In this document: one piece after another, positions 16,881 through 23,396 of the stretch
Layout of the letters: each line of letters opens with the position of its first letter
Position numbering within the stretch: position 1 is the stretch's first letter
From: Candidatus Zhuqueibacterota bacterium
GTDB taxonomy: Bacteria > BS750m-G25
Length of the DNA stretch: 28,076 nt
Assembly (NCBI GenBank): GCA_016783505.1
Contig: JADHWK010000033.1
Location: 1-28,076 of the forward strand
Direction of reading: 5' to 3'
Program-made: the position numbers and the translations under genes
Notes under the pieces: generated by a model
What the model was told of the DNA's origin: nothing
The model's input: the letters and a program-made list of their open reading frames with translations, nothing else
Databases searched by the model: none

Positions 16881-17306
16881 TTATCGAGGGAATATCTCAA
16901 ACCCTAAAACGGAAAAATGATGATCAAAAGTGAAGGCTTTCCTGATCCTTAAATTTTGCATGAGGGCGAAGGAAGTTGCATCAGTGAACGAAAAATTGAT
17001 AGCCGAATATTGGCAAAAAATCTTCCAGGCAGAATCCCTCAATGCGGAATCAATAGCGTGTATTAGAATTACCGGGCTGGAAAAGAGGCTATCCCACAAT
17101 TTGATGGATGCCTCCAGTCCGACAGTATATCTCAGATGGGTGATGCTTTCGTCTATGATATAGTCGCTAGTATGATAGGTGACGGGTCTACCTTTGTAGG
17201 TTTTTAAAAACTGTGAAGCCCGCTGATGGTATTGATCATCCCTATCATAAAGTGCGATCCAGGCGGAGGAATCGACAAAGAAGCCTTCTTTTGCAAAGAC
17301 TTTCAT
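16881..17306 (-). CDS. vapC: VapC-type PIN-domain ribonuclease toxin
   Basis: A 141-aa PIN-domain protein. The acidic site is complete: Asp 12 in FFVDSSAWIALYD, Glu 53 in IIDESITHLRY, Asp 109 in SFTDATSFALM and Asp 128 in FTFDHHF. VapC toxins are Mg2+-dependent RNases that cut tRNA or rRNA and are neutralised by the partner antitoxin. Its start overlaps the stop of the upstream RHH antitoxin gene by four bases (17303-17306). The pair runs against the Bat operon between batA and batB. Confidence 0.88.
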   Translation of the reverse strand: MKVFAKEGFFVDSSAWIALYDRDDQYHQRASQFLKTYKGRPVTYHTSDYIIDESITHLRYTVGLEASIKLWDSLFSSPVILIHAIDSALRDSAWKIFCQYSAINFSFTDATSFALMQNLRIRKAFTFDHHFSVLGFEIFPR

Positions 17307-17572
17307 TTCTTTTTGGGAGCACCGTAGAGATAATGATCATGATTGATGGAACCGTCGGTGATCCCGGAGTTTGCCATTCCCACAATATTCCAGATGGGAT
17401 CGTCTTCAGCCAGGATGTGTTGCCCCTCTTTAGCGGAAATACCCAGGTATTCAGAAATGGCTTCACGGACGAGCTCAGCCATCTTTTTGTTAGTTTCCTT
17501 TGCTTTTTCTCTGAGCAGTCGGTGCTGAAGATGACCGAGGTAAATTTGGGTTCTTATAGGATACTCAGCCAT
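17303..17572 (-). CDS. vapB: Ribbon-helix-helix antitoxin of the VapC pair
   Basis: An 89-aa protein. The N-terminal half is a short beta strand and two helices (YPIRTQIYLGHLQHRLLREK, then NKKMAELVREAISEYLG), the CopG/MetJ ribbon-helix-helix DNA-binding fold. The C-terminal half is the toxin-binding tail (AEDDPIWNIVGM). Antitoxins of this type bind their own promoter as dimers. A 16-bp palindrome sits 14 bases upstream of the start, and a strong -35/-10 pair lies behind it. AGGGG a few bases before the ATG is the ribosome-binding site. The vapB name reflects role, not the AbrB-type fold of classical VapB. Confidence 0.8.
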   Translation of the reverse strand: MAEYPIRTQIYLGHLQHRLLREKAKETNKKMAELVREAISEYLGISAKEGQHILAEDDPIWNIVGMANSGITDGSINHDHYLYGAPKKK

Positions 17573-17585
17573 TTTACCCCTTTTT

Positions 17586-17601
17586 TAATGTATATACATT
17601 A
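17586..17601. promoter_or_regulatory. Palindromic operator of the toxin-antitoxin pair
   Basis: TAATGTATATACATTA is a perfect 16-bp palindrome between the -10 box and the antitoxin start, a typical site for antitoxin autorepression. Confidence 0.6.
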
Positions 17602-17602
17602 T

Positions 17603-17631
17603 AATATAATAAATAAATTTAATTTTGTCAA
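17603..17631 (-). promoter_or_regulatory. Promoter of the toxin-antitoxin pair
   Basis: On the minus strand: TTGACA (17626-17631), a 17-base spacer, then TATATT (17603-17608). It begins only 16 bases before the batB start codon on the other strand. Confidence 0.7.
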
Positions 17632-17646
17632 GTAAAAATTCGTTCT

Positions 17647-18678
17647 ATGATCCGTTTTGCCCATATTGAATATCTCCATCTTTTATGGGGAATCCCGATA
17701 TTATTCTTTTTCTTTCTGTATGTATTTAAAAGGAAGAAAAAGGATGTGAATGTCTTTGGAAACCCGGAATTAGTGGCCAAACTGGCCCCCAACGCCAGCC
17801 GGAGGCGATTCGTATTGAAGGCAATGCTAATATTAGCCGGACTGTTTTTTATCATCATCGCCCTGGCCAATCCCCAGGTGGGGACCAAACTGGAGGAGGT
17901 GAAGCGGGAAGGGATTGATGTTGTAGCGGCCTTAGATGTTTCCCTGTCCATGATGGCAGAGGACATCGCTCCTAACCGGCTGATGAAGGCCAGGCACCAA
18001 ATTGCTCACTTAATCAGCCTACTGGAAGGGGATCGCATTGGACTTATCGCCTTTGCCGGGGCCGGGTTTGTCCAGAGCCCATTGACACTGGATTATGGGG
18101 CGGCCCTCATGTTTCTGGACGCTATGGATGTTCAGACCGTTCCCCGCAAGGGAACAGCCATCGCCGAGGCCATCGGGGCGGCGGCTAAGTCCTTTATTCA
18201 GAGGGAAAAAAAACACAAGGTGCTGGTGCTGTTTACCGATGGGGAGGATCACGGGGAGGATGTTTTGAAGGCCGCCGAAAGGGCGGGGGAGGAAGGAATC
18301 GTCATCTATACCCTTGGGGTGGGCTCACCCCAAGGGGTTCCCATCCCCCTGTTTGGCAAAGCCGGAAATCGGGTGGGATTCAAAAAGGACAAAAACGGTG
18401 AAGTGGTGCTGACAAGGTTAAATGAGTGGGGCCTTCAGCAAATTGCTCTCCAAACGGGGGGAAAATATTTTCGTGCCAGCCCAGGCGAAGGTGAGATCGA
18501 AGAGATCTATCGGGAGATTGGCGGTATGGGAAAGAAAGAACTGGGGGCCAAGCAGTATACCCAATTTGAGGACCGTTTCCAGATTTTTCTGGTCATAGGA
18601 TTAGCACTTCTCGTCACGGAATTCTTTATCAGCGAGGGGAGACGGACGAAAATAAATAAACCATCTGCAATTATTTAG
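17647..18678 (+). CDS. batB: BatB: membrane-anchored VWA protein
   Basis: A 343-aa paralogue of BatA. Membrane helices lie at about 11-27 (LLWGIPILFFFFLYVF) and 56-74 (VLKAMLILAGLFFIIIALA). The VWA domain has an intact MIDAS: DVSLS (97-101), Thr 170 in RKGTAIAEA and Asp 198 in LFTDGEDH. A C-terminal helix (IFLVIGLALLVTEFF) follows. Compared with BatA it has an extra GNRVGFKKDKNGEV segment. It is expected to work with BatA and MoxR at the inner membrane. No Shine-Dalgarno is seen before the ATG, and the vapBC promoter on the other strand occupies the upstream DNA, so batB transcription must read through from batA or start inside that promoter region. Confidence 0.9.
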   Translation: MIRFAHIEYLHLLWGIPILFFFFLYVFKRKKKDVNVFGNPELVAKLAPNASRRRFVLKAMLILAGLFFIIIALANPQVGTKLEEVKREGIDVVAALDVSLSMMAEDIAPNRLMKARHQIAHLISLLEGDRIGLIAFAGAGFVQSPLTLDYGAALMFLDAMDVQTVPRKGTAIAEAIGAAAKSFIQREKKHKVLVLFTDGEDHGEDVLKAAERAGEEGIVIYTLGVGSPQGVPIPLFGKAGNRVGFKKDKNGEVVLTRLNEWGLQQIALQTGGKYFRASPGEGEIEEIYREIGGMGKKELGAKQYTQFEDRFQIFLVIGLALLVTEFFISEGRRTKINKPSAII

Positions 18679-18733
18679 CCTTATCGAGTTGATAAAGAAG
18701 TGAAATGTGCCAGCAGGGAAGAGCAGGAGTGCA

Positions 18734-18773
18734 GGGGAGCAGGGGAGCAGAGGGGCAGAGGGGAGGGGGAGGG
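18734..18773 (+). other. G-run tract with G-quadruplex potential
   Basis: Six runs of three to five G (18734-18737, 18742-18745, 18752-18755, 18760-18763, 18765-18769, 18771-18773) are separated by loops of 1-6 bases such as AGCA and CAGA. It lies on the coding strand 56 bases after batB. This fits the canonical four-G-run pattern several times over. Confidence 0.55.
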
Positions 18774-18790
18774 AGTAATGGAATGTTGTC

Positions 18791-18859
18791 CCCCTGGGAG
18801 CGTAGCCTCCTACCCTAGCCGGGCACGGCGGACCGGGCAGGCAAGACCTGTAGGGGAAT
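18791..18859 (+). repeat. 56-bp exact repeat, copy 2, with a 15-bp end module
   Basis: 18791-18846 is identical to 12842-12897. The overlapping end module GACCTGTAGGGGAAT (18845-18859) occurs inverted at 13068-13082. Confidence 0.85.
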
Positions 18860-18897
18860 TTTGGTAACAGTTCACCACTAAATCCTATTTCTGAATC

Positions 18898-19006
18898 CTT
18901 TTGCCTTTCTCAAAGTCCCCCTTTTAAATAAGGGAGGAATCGAAATAGAGCCAAATCTAAAGATTATCATATTCGTTTTTCTTTTTGACTTGTCACGAAG
19001 TGACCA
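18898..19006. other. Repeat-like DNA and small hairpins before batC
   Basis: TCCCCCTT TTAAAT AAGGGAGGA near 18917-18940 is a weak palindrome of a common intergenic type, and GTCAC-GAA-GTGAC is a 5-bp hairpin near 18994-19006. The 357-base gap between batB and batC therefore holds the G-run tract, the 56-mer and these small palindromes. No gene is visible. Confidence 0.35.
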
Positions 19007-19035
19007 CTCACCCTGAAAGTAGGGAAGGTTATTAA

Positions 19036-19779
19036 ATGGTTATAAATCATTACCATAAGTTTCTTTTCCTGTTAATTACAGGGTCCCTATTAATTCTATC
19101 GTTCCCTTCAGAGTTATGTGGAGAATCGGGCACTGCTAAGGTTAAAAAGGGGAACAAATTCTATAATGAAGGTAAATACGATCGGGCCCAGGTGAAGTAT
19201 ATGGAAGCCCTACAAGAACATCCGGAGGCCCCGGAGATTCATTTCAATCTGGGGGATAACTACTATAAAAAGGAAAATTTTGAAAAATCCCAACAGGAAT
19301 TTCAAAGTTCCCTTTCGACTCAAAAGGATGAATTAAAGACCCGTTCGTATTATAACCTGGGGAACGTCTTATTCAAAGGGCGGAAGATCCCCGAGAGCAT
19401 CGAAGCCTATAAGAATGCCCTGAGGATAAGACCGGATTTCAGGGAGGCGAAGACTAATCTGGAGCTGGCCAAACTGATGCTTAAGCAACAGCAGCAGCCA
19501 CAGGAGCAAAGGGGTCAGGAAGAGCAGTCTAAAGAGCAGAAGCAGGATCAGGAACAACAGCAGGAAGGGAAACAGGAGCAGCAACCGCCAGGACCCAAAG
19601 AAAAGGAATTTGATGAGCGGCAGGAACCGACCCAGCAACGTCGGCTAAAGCCCAAAGAAGGGATGACAGAGGAGGATGCCAAGAAAATTCTGGATGCGTT
19701 GAAGCATGACGAAAAGGAGCTTCTGAGACAGATACGTCGGATGAAGATTAAGGAGGGGATGGTGGATAAGGACTGGTGA
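19036..19779 (+). CDS. batC: BatC: TPR protein with a Q/E-rich tail
   Basis: A 247-aa protein. An N-terminal hydrophobic signal (FLFLLITGSLLILSF, about 9-23) is followed by three TPR units: GNKFYNEGKYDRAQVKYMEAL, then HFNLGDNYYKKENFEKSQQEF, then YYNLGNVLFKGRKIPESIEAY. Residues about 150-200 are a low-complexity Q/E/K stretch, and the C-terminus is a short charged helix (MTEEDAKKILDALKHDEKELL). This matches BatC, a periplasmic TPR scaffold in the Bat complex. GGGAAGG about eight bases before the ATG is a good ribosome-binding site. Batwise the next gene should be batD, but a transposase is inserted first. Confidence 0.82.
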   Translation: MVINHYHKFLFLLITGSLLILSFPSELCGESGTAKVKKGNKFYNEGKYDRAQVKYMEALQEHPEAPEIHFNLGDNYYKKENFEKSQQEFQSSLSTQKDELKTRSYYNLGNVLFKGRKIPESIEAYKNALRIRPDFREAKTNLELAKLMLKQQQQPQEQRGQEEQSKEQKQDQEQQQEGKQEQQPPGPKEKEFDERQEPTQQRRLKPKEGMTEEDAKKILDALKHDEKELLRQIRRMKIKEGMVDKDW

Positions 19780-19815
19780 TGGGTTTTTATTCCAATTCAA
19801 AAATTCTTTTATTAG

Positions 19816-19875
19816 CCCACGAATTTATTCGTGGGTATTAAAAGCATATTAAAACATTTAACCGTTTTAACGGTT
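19816..19875. repeat. Bipartite REP unit upstream of the transposase
   Basis: A 20-bp palindrome (19816-19835), 24 bases, then AACCGTT-TT-AACGGTT (19860-19875). With one T-T mismatch the second stem extends to CATT/AATG. The unit is repeated in the opposite orientation at 10204-10265. Confidence 0.65.
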
Positions 19876-19895
19876 TAATGTGGGAGGGTTTTTTG

Positions 19896-20357
19896 ATGTC
19901 CCATTCTTTAACCAAATTGTGGGTTCATGCCATCTGGGGCACGAAGGATCGAATACCATTGCTTAAAGACCCATTTAGATCCAAGATCATACATCATATT
20001 CAAGACAAGTTAGAGGAACTTGATTGTGGTGTTCGTATAATTAACGGGACGGCGGATCATTTTCATGCACTATTTCTATTATGTAATGATAAATCCCTTG
20101 CTGAAGTGATGAAAATGATTAAAGGCGAATCTTCACATTGGATCAATCAGCAAGACATTATCAGTCGTAAATTTGCTTGGCAGGTAGGTTATGGTGGTTT
20201 TTCAGTAAGCGAATCTATGGTAAAGCAAGTTGAGGATTATATTCGTAAGCAAGAAGAGCATCATCGGAAGATGACATTTCAAGAAGAATATGATCGTTTT
20301 CTTAAACAATATGGGTTATCAGAAAAACCGATGAATCGGTTAAATGAATTCTTTTGA
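19896..20357 (+). CDS. REP-associated tyrosine transposase (Y1, IS200-like)
   Basis: A protein of 153 aa from ATG 19896. The HUH motif is H55-F56-H57 in NGTADHFHALFLL, and the catalytic Tyr is Y115 in QVEDYIRKQEEHH. The N-terminus SLTKLWVHAIWGTKDR is typical of the family. Such enzymes nick single-stranded hairpin DNA at palindromes and can mobilise REP sequences. GGGAGGG at 19882-19888 supports this start over the ATG at 19878. All key residues are present, so it may be active. The matching palindromes sit directly at both ends. Confidence 0.88.
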   Translation: MSHSLTKLWVHAIWGTKDRIPLLKDPFRSKIIHHIQDKLEELDCGVRIINGTADHFHALFLLCNDKSLAEVMKMIKGESSHWINQQDIISRKFAWQVGYGGFSVSESMVKQVEDYIRKQEEHHRKMTFQEEYDRFLKQYGLSEKPMNRLNEFF

Positions 20358-20367
20358 GCTATTTTTA

Positions 20368-20387
20368 CCCACGATTAAAATCGTGGG
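20368..20387. repeat. REP-like 20-bp palindrome downstream of the transposase
   Basis: CCCACGATT-AA-AATCGTGGG: the same 9-2-9 format as 19816-19835 and 10246-10265. Confidence 0.7.
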
Positions 20388-20449
20388 TTACTTATGGCTT
20401 TCAGCACCTTGCAACAATGTCATAAATATATTTTTGGAATATTAGTTTG

Positions 20450-22330
20450 ATGATAAAAAAATATGTGCTGATCTTTCTTCTTTTGTCTATTCCATTAAGC
20501 CTTGGGGCTCAGGAGCTGCAATTTACCGCCCGGGTCAATCCCCAGGCCCTGGCGGAAGACCAGATCCTGGAGGTGATCTTTGAACTGTCCGGAAGTGGAA
20601 TTTCGTCGCTGCCGCGGCCCAGGCTTCCTGACTTCCCTGACTTTATCATCATTTCTGGCCCCAATCAGTCAACCAGTTATGAATTCATCAACGGGAGCAT
20701 GTCCCTTTCCAAGACCTACGGCTATACCCTGATGCCCAAACGGGCCGGTTCGTTCAAAATAGGGTCGGCGGAAGTTCGGTATAAAGGCAAGGATTATCGC
20801 ACCGATCCTGTTCTCATTTTAGTATCTAAAGGCGGGATGGCCGCCCGGAAGGTCCGTCCTTCGGATCGGGAGAAGAAAAAAATTCAACCCGGGCTCGATA
20901 TTTTTCTCAGGGCGGCGTTGGATAAGGTGAAAGCCTATCAAAATGAGATGATAGTTTTGACATATAAGATTTATACCGGCGTGAGAATATCCAGTTATGG
21001 TGTTCAGGAATTGCCCAGGACCACCGGTTTTTGGGTTGAGGAGTTTGAATTGCCCAAGCAGCCCCCCTTGAAGGATGAGGTGGTGAACGGTCAGCACTAC
21101 CGAGCCGCGGTCATCAAGAAACTAGCCCTTTTCCCCACCAGTCCCGGCAAATTAACCATTGACCCTATGGTAGTGGAGTGCGAAGTTCAGGCGCAGAGAA
21201 GACGCCGGGCCTACGATCCCTTCGACCTTGACTCTTTCTTCGATGATTCTTTTTTATTCGGCCGCACCGTCAAAAAGGTCCTTAAATCCAATCCCCTCAC
21301 CCTGGAAGTAATCCCATTGCCCCCAGAAAATCAGCCGCCGGGATTTGGCGGGACGGTGGGGGAGTTTAATCTATCGGTCAGGGTGGATAAAGAAAAAGTC
21401 AAAACCAATGAGGCGATCACCTTGACCGTCACCTTAGCCGGCAGGGGGAATATCAAGACCCTTCCCGAGCCCGTCCTTTCGCTCTCGCCCGATTTTGAAC
21501 GGTATGAGCCCAAAATTTCCGAGGTGATCAACCGCAAAGGGTCCCAGATTTCCGGGAAAAAGACCTTTGAATATGTTTTAATCCCCCGGCACCCGGGGGA
21601 ACAGGTCATTCAACCGATTTCCTTTTCCTTCTTCAACCCAGCAAAAAAACGGTATGTTACCCAGCAAAGCGGCCGGTTCATCATCCAGGTTGAAAAGGGC
21701 CCCGAAGCCCCGGGTCCGTTAGTAGCCGGTCTGACCAAGGAGGAGGTTAAACTGGTGGGACAGGACATCCGGTTCATCAAGAAGCGGGTCAAGGGTTTTA
21801 AAAAACAGGGAAGTTTTCCCTATCAGGGATTTGTCTTCACCTTTTTAATCATTTTTCCCCTGTTCGTCTTGGGGGGGACAGTATTTTACCGGAGTAGGCA
21901 GGACCGGCTGGGACAAAACGCAGCCTTAGCCCGTTTTGAAAGGGCTTATCCTACCGTTCAAAAGGCGCTGAAGCGGGTTGCCAGGTTGCAGTCTGCGGAC
22001 CGGGCTAAAGAATTCTATGGGGACCTGTCCGGTGCCCTGATGGGTTATTTTGGGGATAAATTGAATAAATCAGCGGTCGGATTTTCGGTCGAAGAGCTGG
22101 AAAAAATCCTGACTGAGAAGGGGATTGATGATAATCTGGTCCAACGGACGAAGAAGATTTTGACCCACTGCGACTACGCCCGCTTTGCCCCCGGTGAAGT
22201 TCAGCTTGAGCAACTTGAATCAGTTCTAAAAAAAAGCCAGGGAATCATTAAATCTTTAGAAAAAACCTTGGTATTTAGCTTATTAACTAATAATCTTATA
22301 ATCTTGGTGTCTTCGTGTCTTTGTGGCTGA
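20450..22330 (+). CDS. batD: BatD: oxygen-tolerance family membrane protein
   Basis: A protein of about 626 aa. A signal peptide (KKYVLIFLLLSIPLSLGAQ) leads to a long beta-sandwich region with repeated motifs (FTARVNPQALAEDQILEV near the start; FNLSVRVDKEKVKTNEAITL near 305), the usual BatD extracytoplasmic domain. One membrane helix follows at about 459-480 (FVFTFLIIFPLFVLGGTVFY), then a cytoplasmic helical domain (ALKRVARLQSADRAKEFYGD). The TTG at 20447 is in frame, but ATG 20450 is the better start. The final stretch after SLEKT (LVFSLLTNNLIILVSSCLCG) looks unlike the rest of the domain and is partly encoded by a repeat-like segment that also contains the batE start. It probably scaffolds the periplasmic side of the Bat complex. 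Confidence 0.85.
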   Translation: MIKKYVLIFLLLSIPLSLGAQELQFTARVNPQALAEDQILEVIFELSGSGISSLPRPRLPDFPDFIIISGPNQSTSYEFINGSMSLSKTYGYTLMPKRAGSFKIGSAEVRYKGKDYRTDPVLILVSKGGMAARKVRPSDREKKKIQPGLDIFLRAALDKVKAYQNEMIVLTYKIYTGVRISSYGVQELPRTTGFWVEEFELPKQPPLKDEVVNGQHYRAAVIKKLALFPTSPGKLTIDPMVVECEVQAQRRRRAYDPFDLDSFFDDSFLFGRTVKKVLKSNPLTLEVIPLPPENQPPGFGGTVGEFNLSVRVDKEKVKTNEAITLTVTLAGRGNIKTLPEPVLSLSPDFERYEPKISEVINRKGSQISGKKTFEYVLIPRHPGEQVIQPISFSFFNPAKKRYVTQQSGRFIIQVEKGPEAPGPLVAGLTKEEVKLVGQDIRFIKKRVKGFKKQGSFPYQGFVFTFLIIFPLFVLGGTVFYRSRQDRLGQNAALARFERAYPTVQKALKRVARLQSADRAKEFYGDLSGALMGYFGDKLNKSAVGFSVEELEKILTEKGIDDNLVQRTKKILTHCDYARFAPGEVQLEQLESVLKKSQGIIKSLEKTLVFSLLTNNLIILVSSCLCG

Positions 22331-22339
22331 ACCGTTACA
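22303..22339 (+). repeat. Repeat-like segment at the batD/batE junction
   Basis: CTTGGTGTCTTCGTGTCTTT followed by GTGGCTGAACC resembles CTTTGTGTCTTTGTGG-type intergenic repeats that I recall from environmental genomes. Only one copy is in the window, so this rests on recall plus its out-of-place translation. Confidence 0.3.
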
Positions 22340-23109
22340 GTTTTTTTTACGTATCAACGATTATTCTTTTGGGACCGATCTGTTGGATGGGAGGACATCG
22401 TGCCTTTGGGGATCCATTCGCTAGCCTGTTCGAAGAGGGAAACCACCTCTATGAAGCGGGGGAGTATGAGGAAGCCATTTCAAAATATGAATTGATATTA
22501 GAGGGAGGCTATGAAAACGGGACGCTGTACTATAATCTGGGTAATGCCCATTATAAGCTGAATCACATCGCACCGGCCATCTTTTACTATGAGAAGGCAG
22601 CCCGGCTGATGCCCAGGGAGCCCGACGTGAAGATTAATCTGAAGTTGGCTAATTTGAGGGTCATTGACAAAATTACCCCGAGGCCGCGGCTGGTGATCTG
22701 GGATTGGTTCGACTCCTTTCGGGGGCTGTTTTCCTTGGGTCTGCTGACCGGGCTGGTACTGGGTTTATATCTAATTCTGATAATTGGGCTCATAGTCTAC
22801 GTCTGGTTTCGGAAGGTAAGGTTAAGAAGGATGATCCTCTATGGAATGGGACCGACCGCTTTTTTGCTTCTACTCTTTTTGGGCCTGTTCCTCCTTCGGA
22901 TTCATGAAATTAAAAAGCTACGGGAGGGGATTATTTTTTCGCCAATGGTTGAGGTGCGTAGCGCCCCGGGTGAGGGAGAAACAGAACTTTTCCTCCTCCA
23001 TGAGGGGGTAAAGGCCAAGATTAGAAATAGGGTGGGGGATTGGGTTGAGATTGAACTGGCGGACGGCAAGGTGGGATGGGTGGGCTGTGAATCCCTGCGG
23101 GAGATTTAG
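22315..23109 (+). CDS. batE: BatE: TPR protein with two membrane helices and an SH3b-like end
   Basis: A 264-aa protein. A hydrophobic N-terminus (FFYVSTIILLGPICWM) is followed by TPR units (EEGNHLYEAGEYEEAISKYEL, then LYYNLGNAHYKLNHIAPAIF). Two membrane helices lie at about 138-164 and 176-194. The last 60 residues form a bacterial SH3-like domain (MVEVRSAPGEGETELFLLHEG, then GDWVEIELADGKVGWV). This is the standard BatE layout and closes the operon. The GTG start at 22315 overlaps batD by 16 bases; a TTG at 22321 is an alternative, and both fall in repeat-like sequence. The first 10 or so residues are therefore uncertain. Confidence 0.83.
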   Translation: MSLWLNRYSFFYVSTIILLGPICWMGGHRAFGDPFASLFEEGNHLYEAGEYEEAISKYELILEGGYENGTLYYNLGNAHYKLNHIAPAIFYYEKAARLMPREPDVKINLKLANLRVIDKITPRPRLVIWDWFDSFRGLFSLGLLTGLVLGLYLILIIGLIVYVWFRKVRLRRMILYGMGPTAFLLLLFLGLFLLRIHEIKKLREGIIFSPMVEVRSAPGEGETELFLLHEGVKAKIRNRVGDWVEIELADGKVGWVGCESLREI

Positions 23110-23116
23110 GTCGGCC

Positions 23117-23284
23117 TTAAATCCATTTTTGCATTAATTCATTAATACATCGACCCCTTTTTAAGAGGGCCTTTTTTTCTTCGAGTTCCTCCCGTGTGGC
23201 CTGTGTATAGATCCCTGTAGAGGCAAGAGAGGCGTGCCCTAAAAGTTTTTGAATAAGATGCGATAAATGTTGCTGTTTGGGCAT
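23117..23284 (-). pseudogene. Tyrosine recombinase C-terminal remnant
   Basis: Read on the minus strand, about 55 residues include LIQKLLGHASLASTGIYTQA. This is the box-II end of XerC/D-like or phage integrases: LLGHAS, with the HxxxT...Y pattern and the tyrosine nucleophile. The catalytic Arg and the rest of the fold are missing, so it cannot be active. It marks the left edge of the AT-rich island. Confidence 0.75.
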
Positions 23285-23336
23285 GCGATTAAATATATTA
23301 AAGAAATTGCCCATAATAATAAATGTTAAAAAAAGC

Positions 23337-23365
23337 TTGACTTTTTCCGAATGAAAGTTTAAATT
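23337..23365 (+). promoter_or_regulatory. Candidate promoter of the Ntn-hydrolase cassette
   Basis: TTGACT at 23337-23342, a 17-base spacer, and TAAATT at 23360-23365 in AT-rich DNA, about 30 bases before the first gene of the cassette. Confidence 0.4.
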
Positions 23366-23396
23366 ATAGAAAACTATTTTGAGGTAGAGTATACAG

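Larger units (their letters stand above)
19816..20387 (+). mobile_element. RAYT / IS200-like element with palindromic ends
   Basis: One tyrosine-transposase gene lies between 20-bp palindromes CCCACGAATTTATTCGTGGG (19816-19835) and CCCACGATTAAAATCGTGGG (20368-20387). The left end also carries the AACCGTT palindrome at 19860-19875. Palindromic ends with one Y1 transposase and no target duplication fit the IS200/REP-associated class. It separates batC from batD. The exact element ends are inferred. Confidence 0.7.

Noticed and set aside
17213-17635. 140-codon plus-strand frame over the toxin-antitoxin pair
   Set aside because: It is antisense to clear vapB/vapC coding sequence and has no protein-like features.
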